NCBI RefSeq assembly: GCF_015356865.1
Contig: NZ_JAAFZA010000005.1
Span: 54,142-118,141, forward strand
Reading direction: 5' to 3'
DNA length: 64,000 nt
Source: Catenulispora pinisilvae
GTDB lineage: Bacteria > Actinomycetota > Actinomycetes > Streptomycetales > Catenulisporaceae
Shown piece after piece: positions 24,375-32,861 of the stretch. How positions within the stretch are numbered: the first letter of the stretch is position 1; every line of letters starts with the position of its first letter. Under the pieces are notes generated by a model. It did not search any database and had not been told where the DNA came from. It saw only the letters and a program-made list of their open reading frames with translations. A program made the translations under genes and the position numbers.

Positions 24375-25571
24375 TCAGTTCGCTGCTATACCCTCGCCGC
24401 CGGCCGCGCCGGCCACGGTGACCGAGCCGATGGCGGTCAGGGCGCCGTCGGGAGCGATCGAGTACTCGTCCACGATGCCGGTGGCGCCGGTCTGGACGTA
24501 GAGGTTGTGGCCGGCGGCCGCGGCGTCGACGGTGCCCATGTCCGTCTTGGTGTTGCCCAGGGCGGTCAGGGCGTCGTGCGTGCCGACGCGCAGGCCCGTC
24601 TCGGTGGCGCTGCCGGCGTTGGAGGCGAACAGCAGGTCGCCGGAGCGGGCGATCCAGCAGGTGGCGGCCTGGCCGGTGGCGTAGGCCGACTGCTGGGCCA
24701 GGGTGCCGTCGGCGCCGACCCGGTAGGTCACGACCGAGTTGGTGCCGGCCTGGACGAGGGCGATCTGGTCGCGTCCGGTGTTCACGAAGGCGAAGGGCAC
24801 GGTGCCGGGGAAGGAGTTCACGGTCGGCGCCTGCGCCGCGGCGCCGTCGTAGCCGAGGCGGTAGACGAGCACGTCGTTGCTCGCGGCCTTGGTGGTCACC
24901 ACCAGCTGCCGGCCGTCGCCGGTGAAGCCGACCTGGCCCGGGGTGTGGGTGAACTGCGGCGTGCCGGTCGCGTCGAGACCGAGCGGGCGGTTCCAGTCCG
25001 TCCGGAGCTCGAGGCGGCCGTGGGACACGCGGTAGCCCTGGATGCTCGCGCCGTCGGCGGCGTTGAGCACGTAGACGACGTCCCCGTGCACGGCGACGCT
25101 GACCGGGAACGTGCCCCCGGAGGAGACGACCTGGTCCAGCGTCAGCGCGGTACCGTGCACGGCGAACACCGAGACCGTGTTGCTGCCCGCGTTCACCGCG
25201 TAGAGCAGGTGGTGCGCGGCGTCGTAGGTGAGCGCGCCCTGCGAGGCGGTGTGGTCGACCGCGCTACCGGTGAGCACGCCGCCCAGACCGCCGGTGGCGT
25301 AGGTGTGGGCCAGGGTGAGCGTGCCGTCGGCGGCGCGCTGGTAGGAGACCACCTGGTTGCCGGCGGTGTTGTCGGTCTGCACGAAGACGGCGTGGGAGCC
25401 GTGGCCGTTGTACGCGGGGGTGGCCGCGTTGGCGGTGGCCGCGTTGGCGGTGGCCGCGTTGGCAGTGGCCGCGGTCGCGGCGTCAGCCGGGGCGGCAGTC
25501 ACCGCGATGGCCGCACAGCCGAACGCGACGGCGGCTATGGACAGGCTCGTGCGGCGGAAGTTCTTGCTCAT
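24375..25571 (-). CDS. Secreted beta-propeller (6-phosphogluconolactonase-like) protein
   Basis: 398 residues. A signal peptide (SLSIAAVAFGCAAIAV, cleavage near APADA) precedes a linker of repeated ATANA units, then a seven-bladed propeller of the lactonase type. Blade repeats such as HHLLYAVNAGSNTVSVF, GDVVYVLNAADG and DQIALVQAGTNSVVTY recur every ~45-50 residues. Cytoplasmic relatives hydrolyse 6-phosphogluconolactone; exported ones usually have unknown roles, often in ligand or protein binding. ATG 25571 has GAGGAG twelve bases upstream. The linker is encoded by a 15-bp tandem repeat. Adjacent to the ricin-lectin lipoprotein, transcribed the same way with 52 bp between. Confidence 0.8.
   Translation of the reverse strand: MSKNFRRTSLSIAAVAFGCAAIAVTAAPADAATAATANAATANAATANAATPAYNGHGSHAVFVQTDNTAGNQVVSYQRAADGTLTLAHTYATGGLGGVLTGSAVDHTASQGALTYDAAHHLLYAVNAGSNTVSVFAVHGTALTLDQVVSSGGTFPVSVAVHGDVVYVLNAADGASIQGYRVSHGRLELRTDWNRPLGLDATGTPQFTHTPGQVGFTGDGRQLVVTTKAASNDVLVYRLGYDGAAAQAPTVNSFPGTVPFAFVNTGRDQIALVQAGTNSVVTYRVGADGTLAQQSAYATGQAATCWIARSGDLLFASNAGSATETGLRVGTHDALTALGNTKTDMGTVDAAAAGHNLYVQTGATGIVDEYSIAPDGALTAIGSVTVAGAAGGEGIAAN
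25424..25469. repeat. 15-bp tandem repeat (3 copies) in the propeller linker
   Basis: Three successive GGCCGCGTTGGCGGT-type units (the last with A for G) encode ATANA-ATANA-ATANA on the minus strand, just after the signal peptide. Confidence 0.85.
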
Positions 25572-25623
25572 GATGAATCGCACTCCTCGTTGATCGTTCA
25601 TCCAGACGCGTTGTCCGGACGTC

Positions 25624-26403
25624 TCACAGATGTCGCCAGATCTGCGCGGTGCCGGCATCGCACCGCTGCAGGCGGACTTGCGTTCCCTTGAACTCGTCGT
25701 CGACGCACTTGGCGGCGCGGGTGTTGACCAGTTCGCCGTCGCTGAAGACGAACTGCTCCGCGGGGTCGGTCCCGCACCCGGCAAGCTGCACCAAGGCGCC
25801 CCCTTGGGTGCCCACCGCGTCCATACACAGGCCGCCGACGCGGATCGTGCCGTCCGAGGCGATGCTCCAGCCCAGGCTCGCCGCGGTGCCGCAAGCGGCT
25901 GTGCTCAGCGGCGTGCCCGGGACGTCGGACGTCCGGCCCAGGCACTGGCCGCTGTGCGTGTTCTCGAACGGGGTCGCCGGGCCCATCGACAGCGACGGGG
26001 AGGGACGAGGCGGCGGCTTGGCGGTCGAATGAGGGCTCTGACTCGGTGCGGCGCCAGGAGCCGAGCCGGTCGGCTGCCCCGCCCCGACCGAGACGACGGA
26101 CGTCGGCGACGGCGGCGACGGCGCGGCCGCCGCGCTCGACGACGGGGCACCGGCGGACGAAGCAGGCACCGGCTCGGCGATGGTCGTCGTGCCGGTCACG
26201 GTGCCGGTCGTCGTCAACGAAGGCGCGGCCGCCGCACTCGCCCCGGCGTTCCCCGCACCGCTCGAACACGCTGCGACGCCCGCGACGATCACGGCGACCA
26301 GCACCGCGCTCGACACCGCCGCACCGCTCCCCCGGCCACGTCGCACCGCACGCGGAACCCGCGCCGGCCACACGCCACCGGTCGTGGTCGAGCCTTCGGA
26401 CAT
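25624..26403 (-). CDS. Ricin-type beta-trefoil lectin lipoprotein/anchored protein
   Basis: 259 residues. An Arg-rich N-tail precedes a hydrophobic anchor with lipobox-like VAACSSG. A Thr/Ser/Pro/Ala-rich linker runs to about residue 130, then a beta-trefoil (RICIN) domain with the usual CLGRTSDVPGT, CMDAVGTQGGA and CVDDEFKGTQVRLQ repeats and QIW near the end. Ricin domains bind galactose-type or other sugars. ATG 26403 is favoured by AGGAGG nine bases upstream; two earlier ATGs in frame (26433, 26445) lack this. With the propeller protein it may form an extracellular binding pair, by position only. Confidence 0.78.
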   Translation of the reverse strand: MSEGSTTTGGVWPARVPRAVRRGRGSGAAVSSAVLVAVIVAGVAACSSGAGNAGASAAAAPSLTTTGTVTGTTTIAEPVPASSAGAPSSSAAAAPSPPSPTSVVSVGAGQPTGSAPGAAPSQSPHSTAKPPPRPSPSLSMGPATPFENTHSGQCLGRTSDVPGTPLSTAACGTAASLGWSIASDGTIRVGGLCMDAVGTQGGALVQLAGCGTDPAEQFVFSDGELVNTRAAKCVDDEFKGTQVRLQRCDAGTAQIWRHL

Positions 26404-26617
26404 CGCCCCGCCCCTCCTGCCCCTCCTGGACATCGCTTCGGTCACGCCGCGCCGGGGGGTGCCTCACCCCGGCGCGGCGCTCGACCGACGTTGCCACGGG
26501 ATGGGGCTGACCGGACCGTTCGAGGGCGGGCCTTTCGCAATCCGTAAGACTTGTCGCGTCGGAAAATAAGGATCCTTACTTAGTGCGGCGGCCACGCGGC
26601 CAGTAGAGTCCACAGCC

Positions 26618-27466
26618 ATGCGCAACCGCGATCTGGCCCGCCTCCGGCACCTCCGCACCCTGGATCCGGTCACGGACCACGAGGAGATCTACCGGACGGT
26701 CGTGCAGTACGAGTTCGGCTGGGAGACGTTGCTCGGGCTGAATCTGGCGTTCTACCGCACGTTCGGGATCCCGGCCATCGCCGAGTTGCTGTACTCGACC
26801 GGGGAGATGACCGAGCGGACGCGCAAGCGCGCGGACGACACCGGGCTGCTGATGTACGAGCTGATCACGCACGGTCTGGAGTCGGAGCGGGGCCGGGTGG
26901 GGGTTCGGCGGCTGAGCCAGATCCACCGCCGCTTCGACATCCGCGCCGAGGACTACCGGTACGTGCTGGCCACCTTCGTCGTGGTGCCGACCCGGTGGAT
27001 CGAGCAGACCGGGTGGCGGCCGATGTGCTGCCACGAGCGCACCGCGACCGTCGAGTTCTACCGGCGGCTGGGCGCGTTGATGCACGTCACCGACATCCCG
27101 GCCGACTACGCCGGGTTCGAGCGGCTCCTCGACGCCTACGAGGCCGAGCACTTCGCGCCCACCGCGGCCGCCGAGGCGCTGATGACGGCCACCCGCGGGC
27201 TGTTCGCCGGCCGGCTGCCCGACCGGCTCAAGGGGCTGGCCGGGCCGGTCGCCGACACGCTGCTGACACCGGCGCTGCGCAAGGCCGTCGGGGCGCCGGC
27301 CCCGGCGCTGCCGGTCCGCATACTTGTCAGTGCTCTGATACGCGTGCGTGCCACGGTTGCGGCGTGGAAGGCGCCGCGGACCGAGCCCTACCTCACGCTC
27401 GGCACGGCGCAGAGCTACCCGAACGGCTATCGGATGGAGGAACTGGGGCCGCAGAGCTCTGAGTAG
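26618..27466 (+). CDS. Oxygenase MpaB-family protein (DUF2236)
   Basis: 282 residues matching the MpaB/latex-clearing oxygenase family: RIHRRFDI-type segment (SQIHRRFDIRAEDYRYVLATFVV), and WIEQTGWRPMCCHERTATVEFYRRLG as the conserved core. Members bind haem b; MpaB cleaves a prenyl side chain in fungal mycophenolic acid synthesis and bacterial relatives act on polyisoprenoid-like substrates. No signal peptide or membrane helix is seen. There is no SD; TAGAGT lies eight bases before the ATG, suggesting a leaderless message. An unusual CTCAGC-rich repeat follows the stop. Confidence 0.82.
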   Translation: MRNRDLARLRHLRTLDPVTDHEEIYRTVVQYEFGWETLLGLNLAFYRTFGIPAIAELLYSTGEMTERTRKRADDTGLLMYELITHGLESERGRVGVRRLSQIHRRFDIRAEDYRYVLATFVVVPTRWIEQTGWRPMCCHERTATVEFYRRLGALMHVTDIPADYAGFERLLDAYEAEHFAPTAAAEALMTATRGLFAGRLPDRLKGLAGPVADTLLTPALRKAVGAPAPALPVRILVSALIRVRATVAAWKAPRTEPYLTLGTAQSYPNGYRMEELGPQSSE

Positions 27467-27640
27467 GGCAGCTACTCAGCTCAACTCAGCCCAACTGCTC
27501 AGCTCAGCTCCTCAGCCAAACCCAGCCCAACCCAGCTAAGCTCCTCAGCCAAGCTCAGCCAAGCTCAGCCCAGTCAGCTCCCCAGCCCAGCTCGGCTCAG
27601 CCCCTCAGCTCAGGACCTGAGCTCAGCCTCTCAGCTCTCT
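27467..27640. repeat. CTCAGC-type low-complexity array
   Basis: About 170 bp of degenerate CTCAGC/CCCAGC/CAACTCAGC units on the plus strand between two convergent genes, running into the last codons of the TlpA-like gene. No spacers or dyad regularity, so it is not CRISPR. Strongly skewed: the plus strand is C/A/T-rich and unlike the surrounding DNA. Confidence 0.85.
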
Positions 27641-28203
27641 GCGACAACCGGGCCGAGCGCCGCCGACAGCTCGGCGGAGTCGATGCCCCGCAACGCGCGC
27701 CACGCCAGGTCGCCGTTCTTGTCGATGATGAGCGTGGACGGCAGCGCGGCCAGCGAGGTGATGCCGACCAGTTTGGCCAGCAGGCTCCCGTCGTCGCCGT
27801 CGACCAGGCTCGGGTAGGTGATCTGCTGGTCCTTGACGAACGCCTGGCCCTGGCCGGAGTCGTCGCGGGCGTCGATGCCCACGAACTGCACACCCTTGTC
27901 CTTGTAAGCCTCGTAGGTGCTTTCCAGGTACCGGGACTCGGCCTGGCAGGCGTCGCACCACGACGCCCAGAGGTTCATCACGACGACCTTGCCCTTGTAC
28001 GCGCTCAGGTCGAGCTTGGTGCCGTCAAGGGTGGTGCCGGAAAGCTCCGGGAAAGGCTTGCGGTCTTTTACGGAAATAGTGCTGACCGAGCCAAGATTGT
28101 CGGCATTCTTCTTCCCCGACCCGCAAGCAGCCAGGGTGAAGGCCAGGGCGGCAACCGAGGCCACGGCCGTGTACCTGCGGAGGGAGTTCATGCGGCGTGG
28201 CAT
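27631..28203 (-). CDS. TlpA-like thioredoxin-fold lipoprotein
   Basis: 190 residues. A lipobox (TLAA-Cys27) anchors a TlpA/ResA-type thioredoxin domain. The active site WCDAC has C83 and C86 preceded by VVVMNLWAS, and the cis-Pro region is LAALPSTLIIDKNG. Such extracytoplasmic reductants keep cysteines reduced for cytochrome maturation or similar tasks. The upstream start is uncertain (ATG 28203 or 28191; neither has a good SD). The gene is not next to ccs genes, so the client is unknown. Its last codons lie inside the CTCAGC-type repeat. Confidence 0.85.
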   Translation of the reverse strand: MPRRMNSLRRYTAVASVAALAFTLAACGSGKKNADNLGSVSTISVKDRKPFPELSGTTLDGTKLDLSAYKGKVVVMNLWASWCDACQAESRYLESTYEAYKDKGVQFVGIDARDDSGQGQAFVKDQQITYPSLVDGDDGSLLAKLVGITSLAALPSTLIIDKNGDLAWRALRGIDSAELSAALGPVVAES

Positions 28204-28316
28204 GGGGGAAGTCTCGCATGCGGCGGTCGGACCGTTTCGTCGGGGGCTGGCCCACCCGAGCCGCACACAGCGCACACCGCCGCCCGGCGATGCGGGCGGC
28301 GGTCGTGGCTCGCGCC

Positions 28317-29549
28317 CTACGAAGCCGGGGTCAGAACCGCCGGGGCCAGAACCGCCGCGATCAGCCGGTTCGACAACGGTGTCGGCGCGCCGAAGTCCAG
28401 GCTGAGGTTGGACACCGAGTACACGGCCCGGATCGACAGGTCCCGGGTGGCGAACATGCCGTTCGCGTAGCCGTCGTCGTGGCCGGTCTTGCCCCACAGC
28501 ACCTCGCCGTTCGGGAGCCGGGTGGACATCAGGCCGGCGCCGAAGCAGGCGACCTTCGGGCAGGAGGTGCCGCCGACGAACGGGACCGGCTGGCCCTGAC
28601 TGTTCAGTGGCAGGGTGAACAGCTCGTTCTGCTGCGCCGGGGGCAGGAGGCGGCCCTGCATCAGTGCACTGATGAAGTGGTCCAGGTCGGCGGGGGTGGA
28701 GATCATGTTGGACGGGTCGCCGCCCTGTTCGCTGACGTCCACGGCCGCGCCCTCGTCGTCGGTCATATAGCCGTGCAGGTAGGGCTTGGGCATCACCGGG
28801 TCGGCCTCGGGCACGGTGGTCTGGGTCAGGTGCAGCGGCCGCAGGATGCGGTCGGTGACCTCCTGCCGGTAGGAGTGGCCGGTCATCTGCTCGATGAGCG
28901 CGCCGCCGATCCGGAAGCCGAGGGAGTTGTACTCCTGCTCGGTGCCGGGGGCGAAGTGCGGGCCGGGCCAGGGGCGGCCGGTGGGGCGCAGGGTCTGCTG
29001 GATGATCTGGTCGAAGGTCCGGTAGCCGTAGCGGTCGGCGATGGTCTGGTCGGCGGTGAGAGCCGGGGCGCCTTCGTCCACGTCCGGCAGGCCGCTGGTG
29101 AAGGTGATCAGGTTGCGGACGGTGATCGGGGCGAAGGTGTCCGGCAGCAGGCCCGGCAGGTAGTGCTGGACGCTCTGGTCCAGGTCGATCCGGCCCTCGG
29201 CGGCCAGTTGCAGGATGACGACGGTCTCGAAGGTCTTGGAGATGCTGCCGATGTGGAAGTGCGCGTTCGGCGGGATCGGCCGGCCGGTCTCGCCGTCGGT
29301 GGTGGCGCCCTGCCAGAGCTGGCCCGGCTCGGCGACCCGGACGATCGCGCCGGCGGCGCCGTCGGTGGGCCGGGTCTGGATGGCGGCCTGGAGCGCGGCG
29401 CGGTTCAGCGGCGGGAACGCGGTCGTGGTGCTGGAGGCCGGGGCGCTCGCGGCGAAAGCCTGGCCGCCGCCGACGACGCCGATGGTCGAAGCGGCGAGGG
29501 CGGAGCAGGTGAGGGCGAGGGTTGCGGCACGTCGGGCCGTGGGCTTCAT
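28317..29549 (-). CDS. Secreted serine hydrolase (beta-lactamase/DD-carboxypeptidase family)
   Basis: 410 residues. A signal peptide (LALTCSALAASTIGVVGGGQAFA) precedes a class-C-like penicillin-binding fold. The SxxK motif is SISK near residue 101, YxN is EYNSLG near 200, and the third motif is LWGKTGHDDGY. These proteins hydrolyse D-Ala-D-Ala peptides, esters or D-amino-acid peptides outside the cell. The frame stays open beyond 29549, but homology and the signal peptide begin there. It is divergent from the sulfur-type transporter and its leader peptide, with 232 bp between. Confidence 0.87.
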   Translation of the reverse strand: MKPTARRAATLALTCSALAASTIGVVGGGQAFAASAPASSTTTAFPPLNRAALQAAIQTRPTDGAAGAIVRVAEPGQLWQGATTDGETGRPIPPNAHFHIGSISKTFETVVILQLAAEGRIDLDQSVQHYLPGLLPDTFAPITVRNLITFTSGLPDVDEGAPALTADQTIADRYGYRTFDQIIQQTLRPTGRPWPGPHFAPGTEQEYNSLGFRIGGALIEQMTGHSYRQEVTDRILRPLHLTQTTVPEADPVMPKPYLHGYMTDDEGAAVDVSEQGGDPSNMISTPADLDHFISALMQGRLLPPAQQNELFTLPLNSQGQPVPFVGGTSCPKVACFGAGLMSTRLPNGEVLWGKTGHDDGYANGMFATRDLSIRAVYSVSNLSLDFGAPTPLSNRLIAAVLAPAVLTPAS

Positions 29550-29781
29550 GTGATCGATTCTGCTGAGCGGCCGCGGCACCTGGAATGGGGCCAGCCCCAC
29601 TCGCGGCGCGGGCCGTCCCCCCGATCGGTCCCGGCCGCGACCGCCGGCGATCCGTTGGACGGAAAAACATTCGGACTCCGAAACTAATTGCTTCAGAAAT
29701 GCTTGCCCGCCAACGCTTTTCAGTGTCCGTATATTGGACGGGAAATAGACGCGAATTCGAAATCCGTGCCACTCTCTAGCC

Positions 29782-29868
29782 ATGTCCCGCGATGGAATAG
29801 CCCTAGTCAGTCGGCGGTACGTCGACTTCGGACGGCTGTCCAGCGCCTGCTGTTCGCCCCGGCTTTGA
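29782..29868 (+). CDS. 28-residue cysteine-rich leader peptide before the sulfur-type ABC operon
   Basis: An ORF too short for routine calling: ATG 29782, 28 codons, TGA at 29868. It begins MSRDGIALVSRRYVDFG and ends SSACCSPRL, with two adjacent Cys codons near the end. This closely follows the small actinobacterial leader peptides (MS..GIALVSRRHVDLGR..SSA-type) found before sulfate, thiosulfate and sulfonate uptake genes, where ribosome stalling at Cys codons is proposed to gate the downstream operon. It lies 92 bp before the substrate-binding gene in the same direction. No SD; CACTCT is six bases upstream, fitting leaderless translation. I see no decisive attenuator hairpin, only a GCCGG/CCGGC stem after it. 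Confidence 0.75.
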   Translation: MSRDGIALVSRRYVDFGRLSSACCSPRL

Positions 29869-29960
29869 TCAGGTGTGATCCTTCCTCGTCCCCCCACTCT
29901 CGCGCAGCGCCTCAGCCGCTGCCCGCCGGCCTGCCCGGCGATCCTTTCGGGAGCCTTCCT

Positions 29961-31064
29961 GTGATACGCATCAAGACTCTGATCCGCTCGGCCGCGGCGT
30001 TGGGCATCGCCGCCGGGATCGCCGTATCGGCCGCCGCGTGCGGGTCGTCGTCATCGTCGTCGAAGGGCGGTTCGTCAGCCGCCGCGGCGGCCTCCGGCGG
30101 AACCGCGGCTTCGCAATTGCGGCTCGGCTACTTCGCGAACGTCACCCACGCCACCGCGATGGTCGCCGTGGCGCACGGCGACTTCGCCAAGGCGTTGGGC
30201 AGCACCAAGCTCTCGACCCAGATCTACAACGCCGGTCCGGCTGAGATGACCGCGTTGCTCGGCGGGCAGTTGGACGCCGCGTACGTCGGGCCCTCGTCGG
30301 CGCTGTCAGCCTACGTACAGTCCCATGGCGAGGCGCTGCGGATCGTCGCCGGCGCCACGACCGGCGGCGCGGAGCTGGTGGTCAAGCCGTCCATCACCTC
30401 GGCGGCGCAGCTGAAGGGCAAGGTGCTGGCCACCCCGCAGAAGGGCAACACCCAGGACGTCGCCCTGCGCTACTGGCTCAAGCAGCAGGGCCTGACCGCC
30501 AACCCGGACGGCACCGGCGACGTCTCGGTCGACCCGCAGGACAACGCCACCACGCTGGACCAGTTCAAGGCCGGGCACATCGACGGCGCGTGGCTGCCGG
30601 AGCCGTGGGCCTCCCGGCTGGTGGCCGAGGCCGGGGCGAAGGTGCTGGTCGATGAGAAGGACCTGTGGCCGAACGGGCAGTTCGCCACCACCAACCTGGT
30701 GGTGTCCACCGACTTCCTGAAGAAGCACCCGGAGACCGTCAAGGCCCTGATCGACGGCCAGATCGCCGCCAACGCCTGGATCACCTCCGACCCGGCCGAC
30801 GCGCAGAAGCTGGTGAACTCCGAGCTCAAGCGGCTCACCGGCAAGGCGCTGACGGACGCCGAGATCGCCCGGTCGTTCACCGAGCAGAAGGTCACCAACG
30901 ACCCCGACGCGTCCACCCTGCAAACCGCGCTGGACCACGCCGTCGCCGTGGACCTGCTGAAGAAGACCGATCTGCACGGCATCTTCGACCTGTCGATCCT
31001 CAACGCCGAGCTGACGAAGAACGGCCAGAGCGCCGTCTCCGACGCCGGTTTGGGCCAAAAGTAG
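29961..31064 (+). CDS. ABC transporter substrate-binding lipoprotein (aliphatic sulfonate/nitrate type)
   Basis: 367 residues. The lipobox is SAAA-Cys27, then a Ser-rich linker, then an SsuA/TauA/NrtA-type periplasmic-binding fold: LRLGYFANVTHATAMVAVAHGDF, AAYVGPSSALSAY, GKVLATPQKGNTQDVALRYWL and WLPEPWASRL. GTG 29961 is set by GGGAG eight bases upstream and by the signal peptide. The cysteine leader peptide before it points to a sulfur-containing substrate (sulfonate or similar), not nitrate. First structural gene of a three-gene operon with ATPase and permease. Confidence 0.88.
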   Translation: MIRIKTLIRSAAALGIAAGIAVSAAACGSSSSSSKGGSSAAAAASGGTAASQLRLGYFANVTHATAMVAVAHGDFAKALGSTKLSTQIYNAGPAEMTALLGGQLDAAYVGPSSALSAYVQSHGEALRIVAGATTGGAELVVKPSITSAAQLKGKVLATPQKGNTQDVALRYWLKQQGLTANPDGTGDVSVDPQDNATTLDQFKAGHIDGAWLPEPWASRLVAEAGAKVLVDEKDLWPNGQFATTNLVVSTDFLKKHPETVKALIDGQIAANAWITSDPADAQKLVNSELKRLTGKALTDAEIARSFTEQKVTNDPDASTLQTALDHAVAVDLLKKTDLHGIFDLSILNAELTKNGQSAVSDAGLGQK

Positions 31065-31077
31065 CAGGGGGCACCTC

Positions 31078-31866
31078 ATGACCGCCGCCGTCGAGACGGA
31101 AACGGGAAGCACCACGGTCACCGCCGAAGCCGCGGTGCGCCTGACCAAGGTCGGCAAGACGTTCCGCGACGGCGGCGCCCCGGTGCTGGAGGGCATCGAC
31201 CTGAACGTGGCGCCGGGCGAGTTCGTGTGTCTGCTCGGCGCCTCCGGCTGCGGGAAGTCCACGCTGCTGAACCTGATCGCCGACCTCGACAAGCCCTCCG
31301 GCGGCACGGTCGACGTCCCGTCCGGCCGGGCCGCGCTGATGTTCCAGGAGTCGGCGCTGTTCCCGTGGCTGAGCGCCGGGGCGAACATCGACCTGGCGCT
31401 GCGGCTGCGCGGCCGCTCCGGCAAGCGGGAGCGCCGGGCCGAGGCCGAGCGGCTGCTGGAGCTGGTCCGGCTGCGCGGTGCGTATGACAAGCGGCCGCAC
31501 CAGCTCTCCGGCGGGATGCGGCAGCGCGTCGCGCTCGCGCGGGCGCTGGCTCAGGACAGCAAGGTCCTGCTGATGGACGAGCCCTTCGCCGCCCTGGACG
31601 CCATCACCCGGGACGTGCTGCACGAGGAGCTCATTCGGCTGTGGGAGACGACCGGGCTCGCGGTGGTGTTCGTCACCCACAACGTACGCGAGGCGGTGCG
31701 GCTCGGGCAGCGCGTGGTGCTGCTGTCCAGCCGGCCCGGCCGGGTCGCGCACGAGTGGTACGTGGACATCCCGCAGCCGCGGCGGGTCGAGGACAAGGCC
31801 GTCGCCGACCTGTCGGTGGAGATCACCGATCACTTGCGTCAGGAGATCAGTCGCCATGGCCGCTGA
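31078..31866 (+). CDS. ABC transporter ATP-binding protein (SsuB/TauB-like)
   Basis: 262 residues. Walker A GASGCGKST at 54-62, Q-loop MFQESALFPWL, signature LSGGMRQRVALARAL, Walker B VLLMDEPFAALD and H-loop VFVTHNVREAV are all intact. The QESALFPWL segment is typical of nitrate/sulfonate/taurine importers. It lies 13 bp after the binding-protein gene, and its last 11 bp overlap the permease start. It should power sulfonate-type import with its two partners. Confidence 0.93.
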   Translation: MTAAVETETGSTTVTAEAAVRLTKVGKTFRDGGAPVLEGIDLNVAPGEFVCLLGASGCGKSTLLNLIADLDKPSGGTVDVPSGRAALMFQESALFPWLSAGANIDLALRLRGRSGKRERRAEAERLLELVRLRGAYDKRPHQLSGGMRQRVALARALAQDSKVLLMDEPFAALDAITRDVLHEELIRLWETTGLAVVFVTHNVREAVRLGQRVVLLSSRPGRVAHEWYVDIPQPRRVEDKAVADLSVEITDHLRQEISRHGR

Positions 31867-32809
31867 GACGGCTGCGGGTGCCGGGACCGCCGAGGCCGCC
31901 GAGGCCGCCGCCGCCATGGAGCTCGCCGGGACCGCCAAGCCTGCCGGAACCGCCGAGCCAGCCGACACGCTGGCGACCGTCGAGGCCGGTCTCGACGCGC
32001 TGGACGCCACGACAGAGCACGAAGTCAGCAGGCTGATACGTATTCTGCGTTCGGCCTACCCGCCGATCCTCGCCATCGCCTTGATCCTGGCCGTCTGGCA
32101 GGCGTTGTACCTGGCGAAGATCTGGCCGGACTGGAAGCTGCCCGGGCCCTCGGAGGTCTTCACCTCGCTCAAGGCGACGTTCAGCGGCGGCGACGCGTGG
32201 ACGGCCGTCGGCCACAGCGTGGAGCACGGCGCGGTCGGCTTCGCCGCCTCACTCGTGATCGGCACGCCCTTGGGCCTGCTGGTCGGCCGCTTCAAGCCGG
32301 TACGCGCCGGAGTCGGACCGATCCTGTCCGGCCTCCAGTCGCTGCCTTCCGTGGCCTGGGTCCCGCCGGCGCTGATGTTCTTCGGACCGCAGCCGTCGAT
32401 GCTCTACGCCGTGGTGCTGCTCGGCGCGGTGCCGTCGATCGCGGTCGGGGTGGTATCAGGGCTCGATCAGGTGCCGCCGATGTACCTGCGGGTCGGCCGC
32501 AACCTCGGCGCGCGCGGCCTGGCCTCGGTGCGCTACGTGCTGCTGCCCGCCGCGCTGCCGGGCTACCTGGCCGGGCTGCGGCAGGGCTGGGCGTTCGCGT
32601 GGCGGTCGTTGCTGGCGGCCGAGATCATCGTGCAGTCGGCGCAGCTTGGGCACTCGCTCGGGTTCCTGCTGAAGAACGCGCAGGACAGCAACGACATGGC
32701 CGGCGCCTTCGCCGCGATCATGTTGATCCTGGCGGTCGGCGTCACGGTGAACCAGGTGTTGTTCGTACCGCTGGAGCGACGCGTGCTGAAGGCTAGAGGG
32801 TTGGTCTGA
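31856..32809 (+). CDS. ABC transporter permease (SsuC/TauC-like)
   Basis: 317 residues. An Ala/Glu-rich N-tail of about 60 residues, unusual in length for the family, precedes six hydrophobic helices. The EAA-type cytoplasmic loop is PPMYLRVGRNLGARGLASVRYVLLPAALPG, and LPSVAWVPPALMFFGP is the characteristic SsuC segment. ATG 31856 overlaps the ATPase end by 11 bp. The stop codon sits inside the 5' arm of the terminator at 32797. Confidence 0.9.
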   Translation: MAAETAAGAGTAEAAEAAAAMELAGTAKPAGTAEPADTLATVEAGLDALDATTEHEVSRLIRILRSAYPPILAIALILAVWQALYLAKIWPDWKLPGPSEVFTSLKATFSGGDAWTAVGHSVEHGAVGFAASLVIGTPLGLLVGRFKPVRAGVGPILSGLQSLPSVAWVPPALMFFGPQPSMLYAVVLLGAVPSIAVGVVSGLDQVPPMYLRVGRNLGARGLASVRYVLLPAALPGYLAGLRQGWAFAWRSLLAAEIIVQSAQLGHSLGFLLKNAQDSNDMAGAFAAIMLILAVGVTVNQVLFVPLERRVLKARGLV

Positions 32810-32828
32810 ACGAGATCAGACCAACCCT
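32797..32828 (+). terminator. Perfect 13-bp hairpin terminator containing the permease stop
   Basis: AGGGTTGGTCTGA at 32797-32809 pairs with 32816-32828 around a 6-nt loop. The TGA stop of the permease is the end of the 5' arm. Ends the sulfur-type operon and may also serve the convergent MFS gene. Confidence 0.85.
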
Positions 32829-32861
32829 GGAGCCGGCAACGAAGCACCATCAGAAGCCTGA

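Noticed and set aside
24231..25691. A 486-codon plus-strand frame opposite the beta-propeller gene
   Set aside because: Gly/Val/Arg-rich composition typical of an antisense shadow. The minus strand has a signal peptide, propeller repeats and a GAGGAG ribosome-binding site.
27467..27640. CRISPR array
   Set aside because: Repeat units are short, degenerate and contiguous without spacers, and no cas genes are present.
27631..29772. A 713-codon frame apparently fusing the TlpA-like protein to an upstream region
   Set aside because: The upstream part is an antisense-frame shadow of the serine hydrolase; the TlpA lipoprotein signal starts at 28203.
29869..29960. SAM riboswitch or classical attenuator between the leader peptide and the binding-protein gene
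   Set aside because: No conserved SAM-box core is present and only one short GCCGG/CCGGC stem is visible. The Cys leader peptide itself is the better-supported element.
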